Made by a program: the position numbers and the translations under genes. The notes under the pieces are model-generated. The model saw nothing but the letters and a program-made list of their open reading frames with translations, did no database searches and was not told the origin of the DNA. Positions 59,401-64,000 of a stretch of 64,000 bases of DNA are shown piece after piece; the first letter of the stretch is position 1, and each line of letters opens with the position of its first letter. The stretch is from Triplophysa rosa (taxonomy: Eukaryota > Chordata > Actinopteri > Cypriniformes > Nemacheilidae): assembly GCF_024868665.1 (NCBI RefSeq), contig NC_079896.1, positions 2,931,705 to 2,995,704 of the forward strand, read 5' to 3'.

Positions 59401-61885
59401 TTGAGACCTTGAATCAACAAAAAAAATATTTTGAGTGTGTATAGGATGTGTTTGGGAATATTTAAGTGTGTAATGGTACGTTTATAAACACTATACACAT
59501 TTAATATGCGTGAGTATATTTGAGACTTTTTCAACTTTCTTATGTTTGTGTCCTTAAATTTTGCCTCTATTAATACATTTACTGTACAGCTGCTTTGCAA
59601 CAATACAAAATTGTGAAAAGAGCTAGGGAAATAAATTTGGTCATGCGTCTGAACACTGTACATACACTTACTTTGAGAGGGGGTGGGAGGATGCATCTCT
59701 GTTCATCCATTCTACAACTCTGTTATAGAACATGTATTTCAGAACATCAGGAAAATCATCAACAGTATAACAAACACATCATTTTTTGCTTAATCAAAGG
59801 TGAAGTGTGTCACTTTTTAACATTAAAATATGCAATGCCGATTTGCAATGTCAAAGCAACCGAAGGTCATTCATTTTCAATGTTTTCTGGTAAAAATATG
59901 ACAAAGTTGAGCAGAGTTCGAACAATATGAGTGAAGTTCACTGTCTGTTACTGTTCAAGCAAACGTCTACTGGCAATAGTAGATGCTTCGAAGCCACTTA
60001 CAGGGCTGGGATGCTTTTAGATGCCGAGTTTCATTTGAGCCAATAACATGAGTGGACGGCGGTGCAGAAATTCAAACCAAATCCAAAACACAATTATAGT
60101 CTCAGAAATTCAAAACAGAATACGTGTTAAATAAGAAATAAAATAAGGAGTGAAATGACAGCTTTTAAGAGTATTAGTTATAGATTTCAAATGATTAATC
60201 TAGAATGAGCGAGGGACGGAGAGTGAGTAAATAAGACGCAGAATAAGACAGGGAACGTGTCACCTTACTGCAGGTTCACAAAGTTCAAAGGTCAAAAGGT
60301 CACATGAAAAAATGATGTCATTCGGCAGGAACAAACACAAAGACTAATATGAAAAAACAATCTCACCTGAATTCGCTCTATCATTGCAAATATATCTGAT
60401 GTCTGAGAATCGGGGGAATAGAGAGAGAGAGAGATGATATCAGATTTGAAATGGCGTATGACACCTGGGTGTCGTCCAAGCATCTGCCGCTGAGACGAAT
60501 GGCAGCGCTAACAAAGTTTCCTCCAGGTAATCTACACCTGCTTACATCTGACAGCGTGCGAAACAGACTGAACCTTTTCTCTCTTAATGAATGTGTCGCT
60601 TCAGTAATGGAGAAGGTGCCTTTCGCCTACGTTCCAAAAATCAATAGCCGTCAGATTCAGATGTCCTTCCTCTCTCCCGACGTTCATCTCAACTGAACGT
60701 GAGCGGTGTGAAACAGCGCCATTAACCGCGGGGACGGAGCAGCTGTGAAGAATGTGACCTGTCTGCTTACAGCTGCGATGTCATATTGATGAACCCACGG
60801 TACAGAATAAGCCAAAGTGGAATAAAAACGCAACACGAACTAAAGGGGACGGTTTTCTGAATTCTAAAGCAACGAGTCTGGTGAATTACAACATCTCCAG
60901 TTTCAAATACAACAAACATTATTAAAAACAAGAACTAGAAACCAAAAGCATCTTTATAACTGCCGATAGGCAGAATTATCAAACACACGCGTTTGTTTTT
61001 ATATCACTGTGGATTAAAAACGTATATCTCTTCGCTTTGTCAAAATATTTTTTTGGCATTTTTTTTATTTTAACTAAGACATTTTGTGCCTGTCCATTGG
61101 ACATCTGAATTCTGACATGCTGCAATACTTCCCATATTCATTCAGGACAAAGTAGTAAAAGTTTCCAAACATCTTCCTCTAATCGTTTCCCAACTTAAAC
61201 ATCCTATATTGCCGTTACATCACAATGTTAAACGGTACGTACTGTACTGTGACGGATCTTACACGAGCACAAATGACTCCTATGAGATGACAGAAATGCA
61301 CAATGTAAATCTATCATCATCTTTTCATTTTGCTATAAATAATAGAATAAACGATAGAATATATGCTTATGAAAAACTCGCTCCAGCATTAAATACATTG
61401 AGTCTTACAAAGCTATCAAGAAAATCCGCATTTATATTTGTCTCCAAATCTGTACTCATTTTTGCACGTTGAGATCATTTCGACGCAATTCATCACATCT
61501 CTATTCTCATTATCGTTACGTAAAACAAACTTCCACTCCAAATAAAATCATGACATCATATTCTAACTGCAAAGTATTTGTACATGACAACAGCATTTGT
61601 CTATCAACTCACCAGATTTTTCATTATAATGACAGCATGAATCATTCACAATCAGTGAATGACAATCATCATCCAAAATCACGCGAAACATTTGAACACA
61701 TCACACATACTGTATATTTATATATATATACATTCTATTCAAGCACTTACGCACTTGTGAGTTTCTCACACAAACTACTTTTACTCTCATCCAGCATCTT
61801 TCTGTGTACTCACATCGCTGTGCCTCCGGCGCTGGCGCATAGCAACGAGGGCTGGACTGCGTAACCGGAACGAGCTTTTAGCCAT
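45925..61885 (-). CDS. rap1gap: Rap1 GTPase-activating protein (RAP1GAP), 676 aa
   Basis: Stimulates GTP hydrolysis by Rap1. Coding exons, 5' to 3': 61814-61885, 60367-60402, 59672-59719, 58641-58679, 58371-58559, 57642-57745, 56154-56232, 55865-55918, 55707-55790, 54569-54669, 54136-54265, 52799-52954, 51895-51966, 51726-51812, 51497-51637, 50323-50454, 47022-47131, 46832-46939, 46600-46741, 46252-46357, 45925-45965. Every junction is phase-consistent. A GoLoco motif is split over exons 2 and 3 (IFAMIERIQ / SCRMDEQRC). The Rap-GAP domain follows, with [14 protein letters not shown] and the Asn-thumb helix [10 protein letters not shown]. The C-terminal tail carries [11 protein letters not shown] and [19 protein letters not shown] after PQFGGYWI and the overall match favour RAP1GAP over RAP1GAP2. 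The last exon ([13 protein letters not shown]) is the least certain; alternatives lie at 45475, 44518 and 44041. Confidence 0.93.
47234..47929. repeat. TTAA-end foldback element carrying a nested GTGACCC element
   Basis: The left arm TTAAAGTGTTAGTTTACCG and the right arm TTTTTGCTTGAACTGTCCCTT belong to the TTAA foldback family. The body is interrupted at 47310-47739 by another repeat. Right-arm words CTACATTCTTCAAAATATCT pair with left-arm AAGAAGATATTTTGAG. Confidence 0.65.
47310..47739. mobile_element. GTGACCC-type DNA element, complete copy
   Basis: The ends GTGACCCTGGACAACAAAAC and TTTTGTGATCCAGGGTCAC are near-perfect complements. AAAT flanks both sides (47306-47309 and 47740-47743), a likely 4-bp target duplication. 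It is inserted into a TTAA foldback element. It has no coding capacity and the family name is not known to me. Confidence 0.7.
48643..49446. repeat. Minisatellite array inside terminal inverted repeats
   Basis: The left terminus CATCCCTGTTGAAAAAACC and the right terminus TTTTTTTCAACAGGGATG are complementary. TAGGTAGGTTTTGAAGCA and TGCTTCAAAACCTACCTA continue the inverted repeat. Between them, about 48700-49340, a degenerate tandem array alternates GAGCTGGTTTAAGATGGTC and ATGTGGTGGTTTAAGCTGGTC units of about 20 bases. It lies in the rap1gap intron between 47131 and 50323. Long open frames on both strands are a by-product of the repeat. Confidence 0.8.
50700..51480. repeat. AT-rich intron DNA with a segment duplicated in another rap1gap intron
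   Basis: Very AT-rich sequence with many AAAATAAAT words. The 30 bases at 51230-51259, starting TTTTAGGTTGATGCAAATAG, recur exactly at 52571-52600 in the intron between 51966 and 52799, with weaker similarity around both. Confidence 0.55.
52130..52780. repeat. AT-rich MITE-like sequence in a rap1gap intron
   Basis: The left edge TCCCACATGAAAATATACTG and right edge AATACTAAGGAATTTCATGT resemble the ends of the outer element at 1735-2249. The inner words TTTACTATAGTAA and TATACTATA repeat in both directions. It also contains the second copy of the 30-base segment described for 50700-51480. Confidence 0.4.
54715..54744. repeat. (CA)n microsatellite
   Basis: Fifteen consecutive CA units in the rap1gap intron about 45 bases upstream of exon 54569-54669. 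Confidence 0.95.
55429..55575. repeat. Dispersed repeat with (AATTC)n and TTTATATAGCGC tail
   Basis: AATTCAATTCAATTC units are followed by TTTTATTTATATAGCGCTTT and CAAAGCAGCTTTACAGGAGC, a widely dispersed teleost repeat tail. The family assignment is open. Confidence 0.5.
56415..56503. repeat. (GT)n microsatellite
   Basis: About 90 bases of GT dinucleotides with three GC interruptions, in a rap1gap intron. Confidence 0.95.
56868..57376. repeat. TTAA-end foldback element with a nested GTGACCC element
   Basis: The left arm TTAAAGGAATCGTTCGCCAA and the right arm CAATTTTGGCTGAAGC, ending in TTAA, belong to the foldback family. The insertion 56906-57246 splits it. Confidence 0.6.
56906..57246. 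mobile_element. GTGACCC-type DNA element, second nested copy
   Basis: The ends GTGACCCTGGACAACAAACC and TTTTGTGGTCCAGGGTCAC are complementary. ATTT flanks both sides (56902-56905 and 57247-57250). It shares the interior words CATCTGAAAGCTGAATAAAT and GAACATGATCTTTACTTAAT with the copies at 10122 and 47310. Confidence 0.75.
57889..58187 (-). mobile_element. hAT-type MITE, copy 2, perfect 8-bp duplication
   Basis: It starts CAGTGGTTCTCAAACT and ends AGTTTGAGAACCACTG. CTTTAGCG flanks both sides (57881-57888 and 58188-58195), a perfect 8-bp target duplication. The interior is the reverse complement of the copy at 1823-2105. It lies in a rap1gap intron. Confidence 0.88.
58888..59329. repeat. TTAA-end foldback element, long copy
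   Basis: It starts TTAGAGGGACACTTCACCCA and ends GGGTGAAGTATCCCTTTAA. The centre contains CTCCCATAGTAGGAAAAAAA and the complementary TTTTTCCTACTATGGGAG, giving an almost full-length palindrome. It lies in a rap1gap intron. Confidence 0.75.
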
Positions 61886-64000
61886 GATGAAGTCGCAAAT
61901 AAATCAACTTAAACCTTGGAGATACAACTCTGACCCGCTCGCCTGTCGGTCTTTCTGTTTCTCTCTCTCGTATGTTCTGCTGGTGAGAAACGCAGCGGGG
62001 AGGGCAAGAAAAATCCCGTAGCTTCCTCAATCTCTCACAACTTCCCCAAACGTAAACAGTAATGAAGGAGAATACTGGTAACTGACACATGTTCTGTAGC
62101 TGTCAATGTGTGTGCAGTTTGTGTGTTTGGTGATGTCACTGTAAGCGTGTTAAACCCAGTGATGGTTAAATCCAAAAAATGTTTTACTCGTCCTCATGTC
62201 ATTCCAAACCCGTTTGACTTTCTTTCTTCTGCGGAAGAGAAAAGAAGATATTTTGAATAACGTTGGTAACCAAACAACATCATCGGCGCCCATTGACTTT
62301 CACTGTATGGACACGAAACCACCGAGACATTTCTCGAAATACCTTCCTTTTGTGTTCTGCAGAAGAAAGAAAGGTTTGGAATGACGTGAGGGTGAACGAT
62401 GTAAGAATTTTCATGTCGGGGTGAACTATCGCTTAAAGAAAGCCAATGCTTTGTGATGCTAGAAGGTTTATGAGAAAACCTCAAAAGAGTTTTGTTTCCT
62501 AATATCAAATCACGGTGCAAATCAAACACCTCTGGGTGACCTCAGGAGGTCAGTGCGAGAGAGGAAACAGGCGAGATGTTGTGTTTTATTGCAATGCTTT
62601 ATACATCTTCCCTACTTCAATTACAAACAAAATGTAGATCCATCAGTTCAACGCTGTCATATTAATCTTAAAAAAACAGAACGACGATGAATAGGATGAT
62701 GATGTCACAATAATAAAACTACTTTTGTTGTCATGTTATGGTCACAGTTGCACAACTACACAGCGTGGTTAACAGTAATTTCCTCGCAGCCGGGCGTTTG
62801 TGAAACCTTAATGTGAAAATGTGATGTATTAATATGACAAAAGAAATCTTTGAACGTGGTGAAAACATCATGAACAAAGCCAAGCAATGATGGGAGGGAT
62901 TCAAAAGGAATCCGTTTCTTCTTCAATAAAATAGTTTCAGGTTCGACTAATCTGCTAATTATCGCTCTAGGATTCAGGAGAATCTAGTCTGGGATCGTCC
63001 TTGTGTTTTCCACGATCGATGCGTTTACACACTCGTGTGGCTGTAAGCCAGGATTTCATTCTCATAAGCCAGGTTTGTCTGTAAGGTCTTGTTCTGGAGA
63101 GAGCAATGTTATTGCTCAATAATTTCTCTTTCATAACTCACGAGTCGACAGCTAATAGAATTCTCAGACATTTTTCATTTCTGTATCGACGTATCCCTGA
63201 CCTTTCTCTTGCAATTTCTGAATAGAATAGCTCATATTGTTAGACTTTGGATGACTTCGGTGTCTTGGTAAATCTGAGCAATTTGTGCCATTGCCGAGAT
63301 CTCATCTAAAGATTTCTATGAGAAACAATTGAGATCTCATATCTGCTTTTGATTGTTTTAAGGTTCAAATGTGAAGGAGCGTCTCTCTCTCTAATGAAAT
63401 AATGGTAAACCAACAGCTCACCCTACACAAGGCTTGATATAATAGTATTTTGCATTATTGCGTAGCATGACAAACAAAAGCATAATGCAAAGTCTCTAAT
63501 ACGTAATCATAAGTAAACCCAGAATAAACAAAACAATTTATGCTTTAATTTGTTTAAAATACAACCCCACAAGGGACATGTAGGAACCAAACCCCAAGCA
63601 TTATGACCCCACTGTGAGACCCCTAAGCTGACTGTGCAAACAGATCTTTGTCATGTCGTACATTATGAGACACTCGGTAAAATACATGGAAGCTTAACTA
63701 CACATTGAATCGTTCGCAATGCCGTTGGGACGCTCTAATCATTCTAGGACATCCCTAAACACTTCGCCAAATTCCCAAAAGCCTTTGTGCTAATGCCTTT
63801 CAGACACGCTCAAAGACATGGATGAGTTCAATTAAAAAACACTCGGGAGGTAAAGCAGGGTGTGGGTGTCCCAGAGGCGAGCTGGGTCTGTCTTTAGCTC
63901 ATAAAAGTAAGTAAACCCAAAGTCGTATTCAACGACTCATACAAACAACCCAGTTCAAAATAGAAAGTTGCAAAAGCCATTGACAAGGGAAAAAAACATG
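61886..64000. other. Upstream of the rap1gap start: no further gene seen
   Basis: A TTAA-end foldback element occupies 62166-62436. The rest is AT-rich with no recognisable exon; further 5' untranslated or alternative first exons of rap1gap may exist here but I could not identify any. Confidence 0.5.
62166..62436. repeat. TTAA-end foldback element
   Basis: It is bounded by TTAA at 62166 and at 62433-62436. The left arm CTTCTTCTGCGGAAGAGAAAA is partly complementary to the right arm TTTGTGTTCTGCAGAAGAAAG, and the right end reads TTTTCATGTCGGGGTGAACT. Confidence 0.65.

Overview
This is teleost fish genomic DNA, most likely from a cypriniform. It contains four vertebrate genes with many short introns, and dense short repeats of the cyprinid type: foldback elements with TTAA ends, tRNA-derived SINEs, hAT-type MITEs, a Tc1/mariner element and a LINE-1 remnant. 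There are no bacterial-type operons, CRISPR arrays or phage genes.

Layout. (1) 1-15924: the large first intron, first coding exon and CpG-rich 5' region of magi3 (minus strand; the remaining exons lie beyond the left edge). (2) 16000-23825: magi3-lrig2 intergenic DNA, holding an intact Tc1/mariner element inserted into a LINE-1 tail. (3) 23906-32823: lrig2 (minus), 18 coding exons found. (4) 32824-35221: the head-to-head lrig2/padi2 interval, which also holds a second, upstream padi2-type first exon. (5) 35222-42016: padi2 (plus), all 16 coding exons in frame, 673 aa, catalytic residues present. (6) 42426-61885: rap1gap (minus), tail to tail with padi2, with at least 21 coding exons and two alternative 3' ends. 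(7) 61886-64000: upstream of rap1gap, repeats only.

The genes do not form one pathway. magi3 is a junctional PDZ scaffold, lrig2 an LRR/Ig receptor modulator, padi2 a calcium-dependent arginine deiminase and rap1gap a Rap1 GTPase-activating protein. In human, LRIG2 and MAGI3 are neighbours in the same order and orientation, and PADI2 and RAP1GAP lie a few Mb apart elsewhere on chromosome 1. That supports the gene names.

Most interesting: an upstream alternative first exon of padi2 that adds a basic, NLS-like N-terminus; an alternative rap1gap 3' end encoding a hydrophobic tail anchor, reached through either of two 53-nt exons that cannot be used together; padi2 and rap1gap polyadenylation signals that face each other 21 bp apart; a one-base surplus plus a missing repeat exon at the start of lrig2; and several nested transposon insertions with clean target-site duplications. 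All exon boundaries were read by eye from splice sites, phase and protein family knowledge; no alignment was run.
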